In this document: piece by piece, positions 41,569 through 51,499 of the stretch
How the letters are laid out: the number at the start of each line of letters is the position of its first letter
Position numbering within the stretch: the stretch's first letter is position 1
DNA from: Chthonomonadales bacterium
Lineage (GTDB): Bacteria > Armatimonadota > Chthonomonadetes > Chthonomonadales > CAJBBX01
Length of the DNA stretch: 64,000 nucleotides
NCBI GenBank assembly: GCA_027459625.1
Contig: DAIDHP010000013.1
Span: forward strand, 1-64,000
Reading direction: 5' to 3'
The notes under the pieces: model-generated
Told to the model about the DNA's origin: nothing
Databases searched by the model: none
What the model saw: the letters and a program-made list of their open reading frames with translations, nothing else
Position numbers and translations under genes: made by a program

Positions 41569-42100
41569 GATATCCTCTATTACTTAGGTAATTCAATATT
41601 CTACGAACGGATTCCTGCACGGATTCCGAATCAGTTTTCACCTCCACGTCAGGATTGAGAGGATGTTCGTATGGATCCGACACTCCGGTGAAATGCGTGA
41701 TATCCCCGGATAATGCCTTACGATACAATCCCTTTACATCCCTTTCGATCAATGAGTTCAAACTGGCGTTTGCATATATCTCAACGAAATGGGTGCCCTC
41801 CCTCAGAGCCTGCGCCTTTATCTCCTCGCGAATGTCTCTGTAGGGTGAAATGGCGGCGGTGATGGTGACAACCCCATTCCGAGCCAATAGACGAGCCACG
41901 TATCCAATCCTGCGGATATTGGTATCCCGATCCTCCTTTGAAAAACCCAGCCCTTTGGACAGATTGGTGCGAACATCATCTCCATCCAACAACTCCACGC
42001 GAACGTCATTATCCTCAAAGTACCTAACCAACTCCTGAGACAGGGTGGATTTCCCTGCTCCTGACAATCCTGTGAACCACAATATAATCCCTGAACTCAT
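41552..42100 (-). CDS. cysC: Adenylyl-sulfate kinase
   Basis: ILWFTGLSGAGKSTLSQELVRYFEDNDVRVELLDGDDVRTNLSKGLGFSKEDRDTNIRRIGYVA. Confidence 0.94.
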   Translation of the reverse strand: MSSGIILWFTGLSGAGKSTLSQELVRYFEDNDVRVELLDGDDVRTNLSKGLGFSKEDRDTNIRRIGYVARLLARNGVVTITAAISPYRDIREEIKAQALREGTHFVEIYANASLNSLIERDVKGLYRKALSGDITHFTGVSDPYEHPLNPDVEVKTDSESVQESVRRILNYLSNRGYLESTN

Positions 42101-42148
42101 TTGAATCTCCTTGATCTGAATTTGAAAACATAATGTTTATTTAATCGA

Positions 42149-42177
42149 TTGACTTTATCGAGTTTATCTATTATAAT
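42149..42177 (+). promoter_or_regulatory. Sigma70-type promoter TTGACT-N17-TATAAT for cysH
   Basis: -35 at 42149-42154, -10 at 42172-42177, in the cysC/cysH divergent intergenic region. Confidence 0.65.
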
Positions 42178-42202
42178 ATAAACAATCAGTTAAGTCAACA
42201 TT

Positions 42203-42910
42203 ATGGAGAAAAAAATGAACCAACTGTTGGATCTGGAACTACACTATATGAGCGCTCAATTGGAGAGCAGAACGCCGCAACAGATTCTCCGTTGGGCGGT
42301 GCACACCTTTCATCCGAAACTGTGTATGGCGACCGCCTTCGGAGCGGAAGGATGCGCCATTATCTCCATGCTGGCGGAGATTGAACCGGATGTGCACGTC
42401 TTCAATCTCAACACCGGATATCAATTCGCTGAGACTCTGGAGTTGCGCGAACGGATATTTGAAAAATATGGCATTCTCGTTAAAATGGTGGAATCCGAGG
42501 AGAGTGTCGAAGAGATGGAGAATCGCTTTGGAGGTCCGATACATCATATCATGCCGGATGAGTGCTGCCGCCTCAGAAAGGTGGAGCCTCTGAGAAAGGA
42601 GGTGAGAGGATGGTCCGCATGGATATCCTCCATTCGCCGACAACAGTCACCTCACAGAGCCAAATCCGACATTGTGGAGTGGGATACCAAGTTCAATCTT
42701 GTGAAGATCAATCCATTGGCGAACTGGTCAAGACAAGAACTATGGGATTATATCCTCGCCAACGATGTGCCCTATAATCCCCTTCATGACAGAGGCTTTC
42801 CTAGCATAGGCTGTGAGCCATGCACCCTGCCGGTTTGCGTGGGCGAGGACGAGCGATCGGGGAGATGGTCGGGGTTCAACCGCACTGAATGCGGGTTGCA
42901 TACCCGTTGA
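42203..42910 (+). CDS. cysH: Phosphoadenylyl-/adenylyl-sulfate reductase
   Basis: TAFGAEGCAIISMLAEI; CC and CxxC cysteines (DECCRLRKVEPL, GCEPCT); C-terminal RTECGLH. Confidence 0.92.
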   Translation: MEKKMNQLLDLELHYMSAQLESRTPQQILRWAVHTFHPKLCMATAFGAEGCAIISMLAEIEPDVHVFNLNTGYQFAETLELRERIFEKYGILVKMVESEESVEEMENRFGGPIHHIMPDECCRLRKVEPLRKEVRGWSAWISSIRRQQSPHRAKSDIVEWDTKFNLVKINPLANWSRQELWDYILANDVPYNPLHDRGFPSIGCEPCTLPVCVGEDERSGRWSGFNRTECGLHTR

Positions 42911-42937
42911 GATATATGGTTATTCCGTCTGATCCGT

Positions 42938-43957
42938 TTAACTCTTCGGATCAGGCGGATCCCCGACGTAAATCACCTCTTCCTGCAACTCCACCCCGAA
43001 TTGATCTCGCACCCTTCTCTTGACAATCTCTGCCAAACGGCGGATATCTCCCGCCATGGCGCATCCCCTGTTCACAATGAAATTGGCGTGTCTTTGACTG
43101 ACTTGTGCATCCCCCACTCGTAACCCTTTGCATCCGCAAGCGGCGTTCAGATATCCTGCGGGAACCACTCCCGCCATCTTCAAAGGAACAGGGAGATCAG
43201 GCAGCGATTGAGCCAACTCAGCGTCGTTCACGTTCTTGAAAAAGCTCCCGGCGGAGGGATACCAAGGTTGTTTGAATATGCGTTGCCGTTGGTTCTCTCT
43301 TGCACGCTCGATAATGGCGGAATGATTGCTCGGTGTTAATTGAATCCGAGCCGACAACACAACGGGTTGCGGCGATAGCCCCCGTCGGAGTTTGCTGTCT
43401 CGATAGGAAAACTCCATCCAATCCGCCGAAACGGTCTTGCAAACTCCGCCTTCCACAACCTCCACGTCGGATATCAAATGACCGATATTATCCCTGTACG
43501 CCCCCGCATTCGAAGCCAGAGCTCCTCCCAAAGTGCCGGGAATGCCAACTGCGAATTCCAATCCGGAGAGGTTGCTTTTGACGGAATCCAAGAAGAGTTG
43601 CATCAATGAATACCCCGTGTCACAGTGAGTGATTTCACCCAAATCCACGGATCGACAACCGTTGTGGATCGTCAATCCGCGCACCCCGGAATCACTGATG
43701 CAGATATTGCTTCCCCCTCCAAGCAGGAAATAGGGCATACCGAGGGTTTGAGCGATCTCAACGATCCGCGCCAAAGCCCCTCTTTCTCTGGCGAGGTAAT
43801 AGATGTCCGCCTTTCCCCCCACCCTTAACGTCGTGAACGGGGATAACGGAACTCCAAAGGCGATGTCGCTCTTCATGGAATCCGGAAGAGCGTCCAAAAA
43901 AGCTTTCAGACGCTCTTGAAACCTCTCGTTGTCAATAGCCCCCTCCGATCCAGGCAT
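42938..43957 (-). CDS. murB: UDP-N-acetylmuramate dehydrogenase
   Basis: LSPFTTLRVGGKADIYYLA; LGGGSNICISDSGVRGLTIHN; GIPGTLGGALASNAGAYRDNIGHLI. Confidence 0.94.
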   Translation of the reverse strand: MPGSEGAIDNERFQERLKAFLDALPDSMKSDIAFGVPLSPFTTLRVGGKADIYYLARERGALARIVEIAQTLGMPYFLLGGGSNICISDSGVRGLTIHNGCRSVDLGEITHCDTGYSLMQLFLDSVKSNLSGLEFAVGIPGTLGGALASNAGAYRDNIGHLISDVEVVEGGVCKTVSADWMEFSYRDSKLRRGLSPQPVVLSARIQLTPSNHSAIIERARENQRQRIFKQPWYPSAGSFFKNVNDAELAQSLPDLPVPLKMAGVVPAGYLNAACGCKGLRVGDAQVSQRHANFIVNRGCAMAGDIRRLAEIVKRRVRDQFGVELQEEVIYVGDPPDPKS

Positions 43958-43962
43958 AATCT

Positions 43963-46617
43963 TCAGTCTCGCACCTCGAAACTGTAATCTCCCGATTGTA
44001 TCTCAACAAGAGCCCAATCCTCTTCCCTTCCCAGTGGGGTTACGCACTCCGCGTGATCCAAGGGTTTGCCACCCTCGGTCACAACGGATGAGGATGAGGC
44101 GGGTATTTTCACGGTGGCGGAGCAGTTCGCGGGGATGGATACTTTCAAGTGAAAAACGCCCCCCTCTTTGCGCCAATCCGAAACAATACGGCCATGCATG
44201 GAATCGTAAACAGCCTTCGCCCATGTGAGATCATCCACGGGGGTGGGGCGAATACGAATATGAGCGAACGCGGGAGCCTCCGGATCCAAACCTATGCCCG
44301 CGAGCCATTGGAAGAACCAGTTGCTGACATCCCCGAACATGATATGGTTCAGAGAGTTCCCCCCCTTCCAATCCTCCCACAGAGTGGTGGCTCCCTGTTG
44401 AATCCACCATCCCCATCCGGGCTGTTCGGTGCAAGAGATAATGCGATACGCCAAATCCGTGCGTCCGTTTTCGGCAAGAACCCAGGGAACGGATTTCGCC
44501 CCTAAAATACCCGTATCAATATGACCAAGACTCTCCAAATTCTCAGTCAAGCGTGCAAACACCGCATCACTGTGACCTTCCGGAGGCATATTGCAATCCA
44601 CCGCCAAGGATAGCGCCGTTTGGCTTCCATTGGCGTAGATGCTCCGTTCCGAATCGAAAAACTTTGCGTTGAAAGCTGTGCGTGTGTGTTCGGCGAGAGC
44701 GGCGTATTTTTCGGCGTCGTCGGTTTTGTTCAGAAGCTTCGCAATGCATGCCACGATTTGGGCGTCCACATAAAGAAAAACGGTGGAGGTGAGTTGACTC
44801 GGCGTAACGGTGGACCATGGCAACCAGTCTCCGAGGCTGTCAAAAGGCACCACGCCATCCTCCGTTCGCCCTGAAAGGTAATCCACATATAGCCGAATGT
44901 TATCGTAATGCCTTTCCATAAGGCGGGTGTCGCCGCAATATAAATACAGGAACCATGTCACAATCGGATAGGCGCTATCCCATGCCGGATGACAATCCCC
45001 TCGTCCCCAGCCTCCCGTTGGTACAATGATGCCCACCTGTCCGCTCTCCAGCATGTTATCAGCGAAGTCATCGAGCCACTTTGAATAGAAGGTTGCGGAA
45101 TGGAAATTCATCAACCCCATTTCGCATGCCAAATGAGCATCCCCCGTCCATCCGTTTTTCTCCCGTTGGGGACAATCCGTGGGGATGCTTTGAGCGTTGC
45201 TGAAATACGCGTTTCGTGTGGCTTCCTGTATTTTGTTAATCAGGGGGTTGGAGCATTCGAACGTACCTGCGCTTTCGAAAACGGTGTGAGCGAACCGGCC
45301 CTCCAATTGGCTCGCACTCGGCTTATAGGGCAAGCCGGTTATCTCCGCATATTGGAATCCGCTATACGAAAACCGTTGCTCCCACACCTCCTCGCCTCCC
45401 CCTTTACAGATATACATATCCTGCTGAAAGAGCTGAGGCGGCTCGGTTTTGACCATGAGTGTGTCTATGTTCGATCTATCCAAGGAACCATCCGGGCTCG
45501 TTTTCTCCCCATACCGTATCGTCACAGAGGTGCCTGCGGGAGCGTTCACGCGAATTCTCAAATGCCCCGATATATTCCTCCCCAAATCCGCCACATAGAC
45601 GCCAGGCTTGGGCTCCCTGATGGCTATCGGGGTGATGGTGTGCGTAATGGCGACTGGCGGGCATACGCGCGCCGTCATTCGCCCAGTTGGCGCTGACATG
45701 AGCGAAACAGGGGCCCAACGGGAATCGTCGAAACCGGAGAGGTCCCATCCCGGCATTTCCACGCGGGCGTCATATATCTCGCCGGAATAGATTCCATCCC
45801 TGCGGATGGGACCGATCGACACCTTCCAAGAAACATCACTGATGACGTATTCCGTACTACCATCCGCGTAATCCACTGCGAGCACGAGCCTCATACGTGG
45901 ACGTCCCCTCCAAGGGGCTTTGTGAAAATCCCATACGGCTTCGTCGTGAACATCGTACCAGCCAGTACCGAGTATCGCTCCTATGGCATTATCGCCCGCA
46001 TTCAGCTTGGAGGTGACATCATAGGTTACATAGAGAGTGCGCTTTCCGAAATCCGTATACCCCGGCTCTCTCTCGATATCACCCCCCACCTTTTCTCCGT
46101 TCAAATGCACTTCGGCATACGCCAAACCGCAAACGTAAACTCTGGCGCGACGAATGCCGGGGGAGCAGTGGAACTCCTTTCTCAGATACGGGGCTGGCTC
46201 CCCCTCTGCGGTGGCGGGAGCCTCCCTGCCGATCCAAGCGCTTTCCGCCCAATCCTCTTCGCTCATCAGCCCCATCTCCCAAGACGCCGCCTCGCTCCAC
46301 GCGGAGGGAGTATCCTTCTCATCCCACACTCGAACCTTCCACCATCTCTCCTGGCGAGCGAGCAGTGGTTCGCCGTCATACGCAATATGGATTGATTCGG
46401 AGGAAGCCACCTTGCCGCTGTCCCAAACATCCCCTTTATCCGACGCGAGTGCGCTCGGGCTTGACGCAACAAGCGCCTGATACGCCGTTTGCCTCCATCC
46501 CCGACGCTTGCAATGCGTATTCCAACTCAATCGGGGCGCTGGCTCATCCAATCCCACCGGATTTACCGTATATTCACATCGTAAATTGACCGGCAAAGCT
46601 TCATTTTCTCGGCTCAT
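43963..46617 (-). CDS. Alpha-L-rhamnosidase (GH78-like)
   Basis: LRCEYTVNPVGLDEPAPRLSW; SIPTDCPQREKNGWTGDAHLACEMGLMNF; TTLWEDWKGGNSLNHIMFGDVSNWFFQWLAGI. Confidence 0.95.
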   Translation of the reverse strand: MSRENEALPVNLRCEYTVNPVGLDEPAPRLSWNTHCKRRGWRQTAYQALVASSPSALASDKGDVWDSGKVASSESIHIAYDGEPLLARQERWWKVRVWDEKDTPSAWSEAASWEMGLMSEEDWAESAWIGREAPATAEGEPAPYLRKEFHCSPGIRRARVYVCGLAYAEVHLNGEKVGGDIEREPGYTDFGKRTLYVTYDVTSKLNAGDNAIGAILGTGWYDVHDEAVWDFHKAPWRGRPRMRLVLAVDYADGSTEYVISDVSWKVSIGPIRRDGIYSGEIYDARVEMPGWDLSGFDDSRWAPVSLMSAPTGRMTARVCPPVAITHTITPIAIREPKPGVYVADLGRNISGHLRIRVNAPAGTSVTIRYGEKTSPDGSLDRSNIDTLMVKTEPPQLFQQDMYICKGGGEEVWEQRFSYSGFQYAEITGLPYKPSASQLEGRFAHTVFESAGTFECSNPLINKIQEATRNAYFSNAQSIPTDCPQREKNGWTGDAHLACEMGLMNFHSATFYSKWLDDFADNMLESGQVGIIVPTGGWGRGDCHPAWDSAYPIVTWFLYLYCGDTRLMERHYDNIRLYVDYLSGRTEDGVVPFDSLGDWLPWSTVTPSQLTSTVFLYVDAQIVACIAKLLNKTDDAEKYAALAEHTRTAFNAKFFDSERSIYANGSQTALSLAVDCNMPPEGHSDAVFARLTENLESLGHIDTGILGAKSVPWVLAENGRTDLAYRIISCTEQPGWGWWIQQGATTLWEDWKGGNSLNHIMFGDVSNWFFQWLAGIGLDPEAPAFAHIRIRPTPVDDLTWAKAVYDSMHGRIVSDWRKEGGVFHLKVSIPANCSATVKIPASSSSVVTEGGKPLDHAECVTPLGREEDWALVEIQSGDYSFEVRD

Positions 46618-46651
46618 CTGCTTCTCTCTCTATGATATTTGAAATCAAACT

Positions 46652-47659
46652 TCAGATGATGGCGTTCCATGTCTCATACACATTGCGGACATTTGCGGGT
46701 TTGGCTCCCGCGCCGAACTCGCATTGCGCGATGCATCCGCCGTTCGACCACAGAGTCTCTTTCACGCTTTTCACGGCGTTCTGGATTTCCTCCAATGTGC
46801 CCTCGGGAAGAAGATGCTGTCGGTCAATCTCCCCCCAAAAAGTGATCTTTCCGCGGAATGGCTTCAGGTTTTCCAGTCCCATGCAAAATAGCTGTGAGTT
46901 CACTGCGTCAAGACCCAGTTCGATCAGATGCGGATAGATCGCCAAAATATGACCGTCGGAATGCATGAACATCTTTTTGCCGTGACTATGGGCGATATCG
47001 ATGAAATCCTTGTAGATCGGCTTGAAAATGCTGACCCAGAGTTTGGGATTTATCAGAAGCCCCCGTTGTGATCCCCAATCGTCCATGAACATCAGCGCAT
47101 CTACATCCGTTTTCGCCCATACTTCCAATAGGCTGCAGTAGTAATTGTGCATCCTTCGAATTAACTCTTTAAGTCCATCGGACTGAACCATAATGTCCAC
47201 GTATAGCTGATCGGTTTTCCGCAGGAACTGGAGCCTTTCGAAGGGACGAGGACATGCGCCCGCCATCACGAATTTATCCGTGATGGCGCAGAATTCGTTC
47301 ACCTTCTCGATATCAATAGTCAGGTTCTCCACGGGGATTCTAAGCTTGTCAATATCCTCGAAGTTTTCCCCTTGGATGAGAGCCTCCTTGATCTCTCCGA
47401 TCACCCCTCGCTGAACATTTGTGAATTTACAGCCCCAATGATCCACGAACACCCCGATCTCATGAGGCTCCCCGACGGTCTTGGGATACTCCTTGTTAAA
47501 TCCCGGCGCACCAACGATATCATCCGGGAAATCGGCGCGTATGCTTTTTAACTCTTCGGGATAATGAATCTCCGCCCAAGGCAAAGACCATTGCTGACGC
47601 GGAGCCCTTTTCGGTCCGTCGAACTCCAAGGTTTGATATACCAACTCTTTAGAATTCAT
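46652..47659 (-). CDS. Uroporphyrinogen decarboxylase (URO-D) family protein
   Basis: ALMFMDDWGSQRGLLINPKLWVSIFKPIYKDFIDIAHSHGKKMFMHSDGHILAIYPHLIELGLDAVN. Confidence 0.85.
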   Translation of the reverse strand: MNSKELVYQTLEFDGPKRAPRQQWSLPWAEIHYPEELKSIRADFPDDIVGAPGFNKEYPKTVGEPHEIGVFVDHWGCKFTNVQRGVIGEIKEALIQGENFEDIDKLRIPVENLTIDIEKVNEFCAITDKFVMAGACPRPFERLQFLRKTDQLYVDIMVQSDGLKELIRRMHNYYCSLLEVWAKTDVDALMFMDDWGSQRGLLINPKLWVSIFKPIYKDFIDIAHSHGKKMFMHSDGHILAIYPHLIELGLDAVNSQLFCMGLENLKPFRGKITFWGEIDRQHLLPEGTLEEIQNAVKSVKETLWSNGGCIAQCEFGAGAKPANVRNVYETWNAII

Positions 47660-48030
47660 CTAATCCCTTTCGGCACAGTATTACTTCAAATGATCCTCTA
47701 GTATTATTTTAGCACTTCATCTTCCAGTTGATGGATAATGTAAACGAGGGAAATGATGCGAAAACCGAGCGTGTTACGTAATGAGCGAAAAGGATATGAC
47801 AAATGGGGTCGGAAATCAATGCAGCCGCTCATTTTTGAACTGTTTTCACCATCGCGGTATTGTAAATTTCAAGGGAATATGCAAAACTTCATTGAGTTAA
47901 CAAATGTCCGACAAATACGCGACATGATTTAACTTCATCATTCAGACCTGCGATGCATGACCGATATCCTTGCCTGCATCGGGAATTTTATCGAATGCAT
48001 CTTATATTTTCCTGAAAGGAGACTTTGAGG

Positions 48031-49278
48031 ATGGACAAAGCGTTTGATTTGGCTAAGGAGCGATATTCGGAACTCGGAGTGGATGTGGAGCTTTCAATGA
48101 AGCGACTGGCGAATATCTCCATCTCCCTTCATTGCTGGCAAGGGGATGATGTGTCCGGATTTGAAAGCGAAGAAGGGCTAACCGGTGGCGGCATCCAAGC
48201 GACGGGTAACTACCCTGGCAGGGCGAGAACCGCAGAGGAACTCAGGCAAGACCTTAATAAAACATACGGCCTCATTCCAGGCGCTCACCGTCTAAACCTT
48301 CATGCAATATACGCGGAAACCGGCGGGAGGAAAGTGGATAGAAACGAAATCGACTCTTCTCATTTCACAGCATGGGTGGATTGGGCGAAGGCGAATCGGC
48401 ACGGACTTGATTTCAATCCCACGTATTTCTCCCATCCATTGGCGGAGAGCGGCATGACGTTGACCAACCCCGATCCTCAAATTCGTCAATTCTGGGTGGA
48501 GCATGGCATCGCCACACGAAAAATCAGCGCGTTTTTCGGCAAGGCGTTGGGCGCCCCCTGTGTCAACAATGTGTGGATTCCGGACGGATACAAGGATATC
48601 CCGGCGGACCGAAAGCACCCAAGAGAACTTCTGCTCCAATCGCTGAACTCGATTTTCGCCGAAAAGCTGGACACCAATTACAATCTCGACGCCGTGGAGT
48701 GCAAACTTTTCGGTATCGGTTCGGAAAGCTATGTTGCTGGCTCGCATGAATTCTACATGGGCTACGCTGTGCGGAATAACATCCTGTTAACCTTGGACGC
48801 CGGACATTTCCATCCCACCGAGGTCATCTCGGACAAACTGTCCTCCATCCTGTTCTACGTGCCGGAAGTGCTGCTGCACGTCAGCAGAGGAGTGAGATGG
48901 GACAGCGACCATGTGGTGATCCTTAGCGATGAACTCAGAGCGATCGCGGAGGAACTCGTGCGGGGGGACTATCTTAATCGAGTTCATATCGGGCTTGACT
49001 TTTTCGACGCGAGCATCAACCGCATCGCCGCCTGGGTCATCGGCACCCGCTGCATGCTCAAAGCCCTGCTGATCGCGTTGCTGGAACCGACGGACCGTCT
49101 AAGACAATCGGAACTGGAAGGGGATTACACCACCCGCCTCGCAATCATGGAAGAGCTTAAAACCATGCCTTACGGCACCATCTGGGATGCATACTGCGAG
49201 CGCCACAACACCCCTGTCGGTATGAAATGGATGGATGAAGTTAAGCGTTATGAAAGTGAAATTCTAACCAAGAGGTGA
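48031..49278 (+). CDS. rhaA: L-rhamnose isomerase
   Basis: [83 protein letters not shown]. Confidence 0.95.
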   Translation: MDKAFDLAKERYSELGVDVELSMKRLANISISLHCWQGDDVSGFESEEGLTGGGIQATGNYPGRARTAEELRQDLNKTYGLIPGAHRLNLHAIYAETGGRKVDRNEIDSSHFTAWVDWAKANRHGLDFNPTYFSHPLAESGMTLTNPDPQIRQFWVEHGIATRKISAFFGKALGAPCVNNVWIPDGYKDIPADRKHPRELLLQSLNSIFAEKLDTNYNLDAVECKLFGIGSESYVAGSHEFYMGYAVRNNILLTLDAGHFHPTEVISDKLSSILFYVPEVLLHVSRGVRWDSDHVVILSDELRAIAEELVRGDYLNRVHIGLDFFDASINRIAAWVIGTRCMLKALLIALLEPTDRLRQSELEGDYTTRLAIMEELKTMPYGTIWDAYCERHNTPVGMKWMDEVKRYESEILTKR

Positions 49279-49284
49279 TGAAGA

Positions 49285-50817
49285 ATGAAATTCTGCCCCC
49301 ATTGCAGCCTTATTCTGGAGCAGGCTGAAATCAACGGGAAGCCCATGTGGGTATGCCATAGCTGTGGCGGCATATGGGCGTCATCCCTTGGGGATGCCTC
49401 TCGATCAGGGATATCGGATGACGATTTGTATTCCTTGAATGTCCGCAACATGACATCGCCATCCTTGTCCGTATATGAGGGGCTGACGGCGAATTGCCCG
49501 GATTGTCGAATGGCGCCCCTTCAACTACAACCGGACGACACTCATGAGAAATACAAATTACTCATATGTTCCAAATGCGGGGGGATGTGGTTCGACCCCA
49601 TCCCCCAAGCTGATATAACCTCCCCCGCATTGCCTACATACACCACAACCACGGTAATCGAAACACAGGGAGCCGAAGCGTCGCCTGAACCTCCAGAGAT
49701 CGTTACAACTCCGCAAACGGGAGCTGTCGAGGGACCTCAGACCGCTCCCATGGACTCGGCTCTCTCTCTTTTAAAGCAAGGAAACATCCGATTCTCATCC
49801 GGTCAACTCATTCACCCCGATCAGGATGAAATACGCCGAAACGCTATCGCATCACAACCTTCCCCCATTGCGATTGTAATCTGTTGCTCCGATGCGAGAG
49901 TGCCTCCTGAAATCGTGCTGGATCAAGGTTTGGGTTCGTTATTCGTCATTCGAACTGCAGGGCTGGTGCTGGACCAAGCCGAACTTGCCACCATCACCTA
50001 CGCGGTCACCCAATGGCGTCCCCCGTTGGTGCTTGCATTGGGTCATAGCCAATGCGCCGCAGTGACTGAAGCCCTTGATAGCCATCGGTTTAGCTCATCC
50101 TTGCAACCGTTGCTGAAGGTCTTGCAACCCCGATTTAACTCCCTCCCGAGCGACAATCCGGACAAGGTGGGTGCGGCGGTAAGGGTGAATACGCAATATG
50201 TCATGAACCAAATGCATGCGATTTCCAAGGATTGGAAGCAAAATCCTGAGGATACACTTCCATTAATCGCAGGAGGAATTTACGACATCAACACAGGTTT
50301 GGTTGAGTGGCTTGAGTACGCTCCGCCGCCTCAGCCATCCATCCCTGAAAAACCAGAAAACACGGGAGCACCTAATACGTCTATGGTGCATGTGCTGAAC
50401 AAGCCATCGTTTGCTGAACCTCCTCCCATACCGCCCACAGCCCCGCAAGTGAAGACGAACATACAGGAGACCACTCAAACAACCCGTGTCTCCTCGCCGC
50501 CTAATATCTCGCTCTGGTGCCCCAGATGCCTTACAGGGTATCCCGACACCGTCCAGTTCTGCACAAGATGCGGTGTGGCTCTTGTTGGCCCAAATGCGCG
50601 TATCAAATGCGCCAGCTGCGGCAAGGTGAACACGATCAATGCGGAGCGGTGCTGGAATTGTCAGATTCTCCTTCATCCAACTCGAAACTCCTCACCATCT
50701 CGCAGGCAAATACCTGTTTCAGACACAGATAAAGCCGCAGGTTGCACCACAGGGGTTTTCCTCGCAATGTTAACAATGGTCGTAGTACTGGCGATGACGT
50801 TATTGAGTTTCCATTAA
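49285..50817 (+). CDS. Beta-carbonic anhydrase domain with flanking zinc-ribbon domains and C-terminal TM helix
   Basis: N-terminal CPHC...CHSCGGIW and CPDC...CSKCGGMWF (zf-TFIIB-like); central IVICCSDARVPPE and LALGHSQCAAV; C-terminal CPRC...CTRC / CASC...CWNC; final hydrophobic TTGVFLAMLTMVVVLAMTLLSFH. Confidence 0.85.
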   Translation: MKFCPHCSLILEQAEINGKPMWVCHSCGGIWASSLGDASRSGISDDDLYSLNVRNMTSPSLSVYEGLTANCPDCRMAPLQLQPDDTHEKYKLLICSKCGGMWFDPIPQADITSPALPTYTTTTVIETQGAEASPEPPEIVTTPQTGAVEGPQTAPMDSALSLLKQGNIRFSSGQLIHPDQDEIRRNAIASQPSPIAIVICCSDARVPPEIVLDQGLGSLFVIRTAGLVLDQAELATITYAVTQWRPPLVLALGHSQCAAVTEALDSHRFSSSLQPLLKVLQPRFNSLPSDNPDKVGAAVRVNTQYVMNQMHAISKDWKQNPEDTLPLIAGGIYDINTGLVEWLEYAPPPQPSIPEKPENTGAPNTSMVHVLNKPSFAEPPPIPPTAPQVKTNIQETTQTTRVSSPPNISLWCPRCLTGYPDTVQFCTRCGVALVGPNARIKCASCGKVNTINAERCWNCQILLHPTRNSSPSRRQIPVSDTDKAAGCTTGVFLAMLTMVVVLAMTLLSFH

Positions 50818-50857
50818 ATGGAAAGGATCTTTTTTAATCCGTTACCATCAAAATCAA

Positions 50858-51499
50858 ATGATTAACTGGGAACACTTCACAAGTAGCGACTTCTACATAT
50901 TTGAAATTGAGGGTTTTGAATCACGAATGAAGCGAATTCGCAAAGATATCAGCCCGAAGCTGAAGGTTTTAGGAGATATACTTGCACCGGAACTGTGCGC
51001 AATGGCGAGCACAACTCTCTATCCACGCATCGCACTCCACATGCGCCGACGAGTGAATCCGCCGGAAGAGACATGGGTGGCATTCTCGCCTGAGCCTAAG
51101 TCGTATAAGCCATATGTCCACTTGCGCCTCACCATTAACGCCAATGGCATACGATATCTCTGTTTTCTTGAAGCCGAATCGAAGGATAAAATAGCTTTTT
51201 CGCACGCTATTCGCTCCCATGCAAGCTTTTTGCTGAACTACTTCATATCGAACCCGGAAATCATCTGTTTCGACATTCCGTCAGCGGAAGGTACCCCGAT
51301 TCATGGGAAGGATTTGAATACGGAACAGCTTTTGGCTTTTGCGGAGAGATTGAGTCAGGTGAAAAATCAACACGCAGTGTTTGGACTATTGCTGCCAAGA
51401 TACTCCATGGATGCGACACAGACGGAGCGTTTCCTTGATATCTCGACGAAAAGCCTGGCGAAAACCCTTCCCTTGTTTCATCTGCTAGACATGGATTAG
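50858..51499 (+). CDS. DUF1054 (YktB-like) family protein
   Basis: FTSSDFYIFEIEGFESRMKRIRKDISPKLKVLGDIL...HMRRRVNPPEETWVAFSPEPKSYKPYVHLRLTI. Confidence 0.8.
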   Translation: MINWEHFTSSDFYIFEIEGFESRMKRIRKDISPKLKVLGDILAPELCAMASTTLYPRIALHMRRRVNPPEETWVAFSPEPKSYKPYVHLRLTINANGIRYLCFLEAESKDKIAFSHAIRSHASFLLNYFISNPEIICFDIPSAEGTPIHGKDLNTEQLLAFAERLSQVKNQHAVFGLLLPRYSMDATQTERFLDISTKSLAKTLPLFHLLDMD

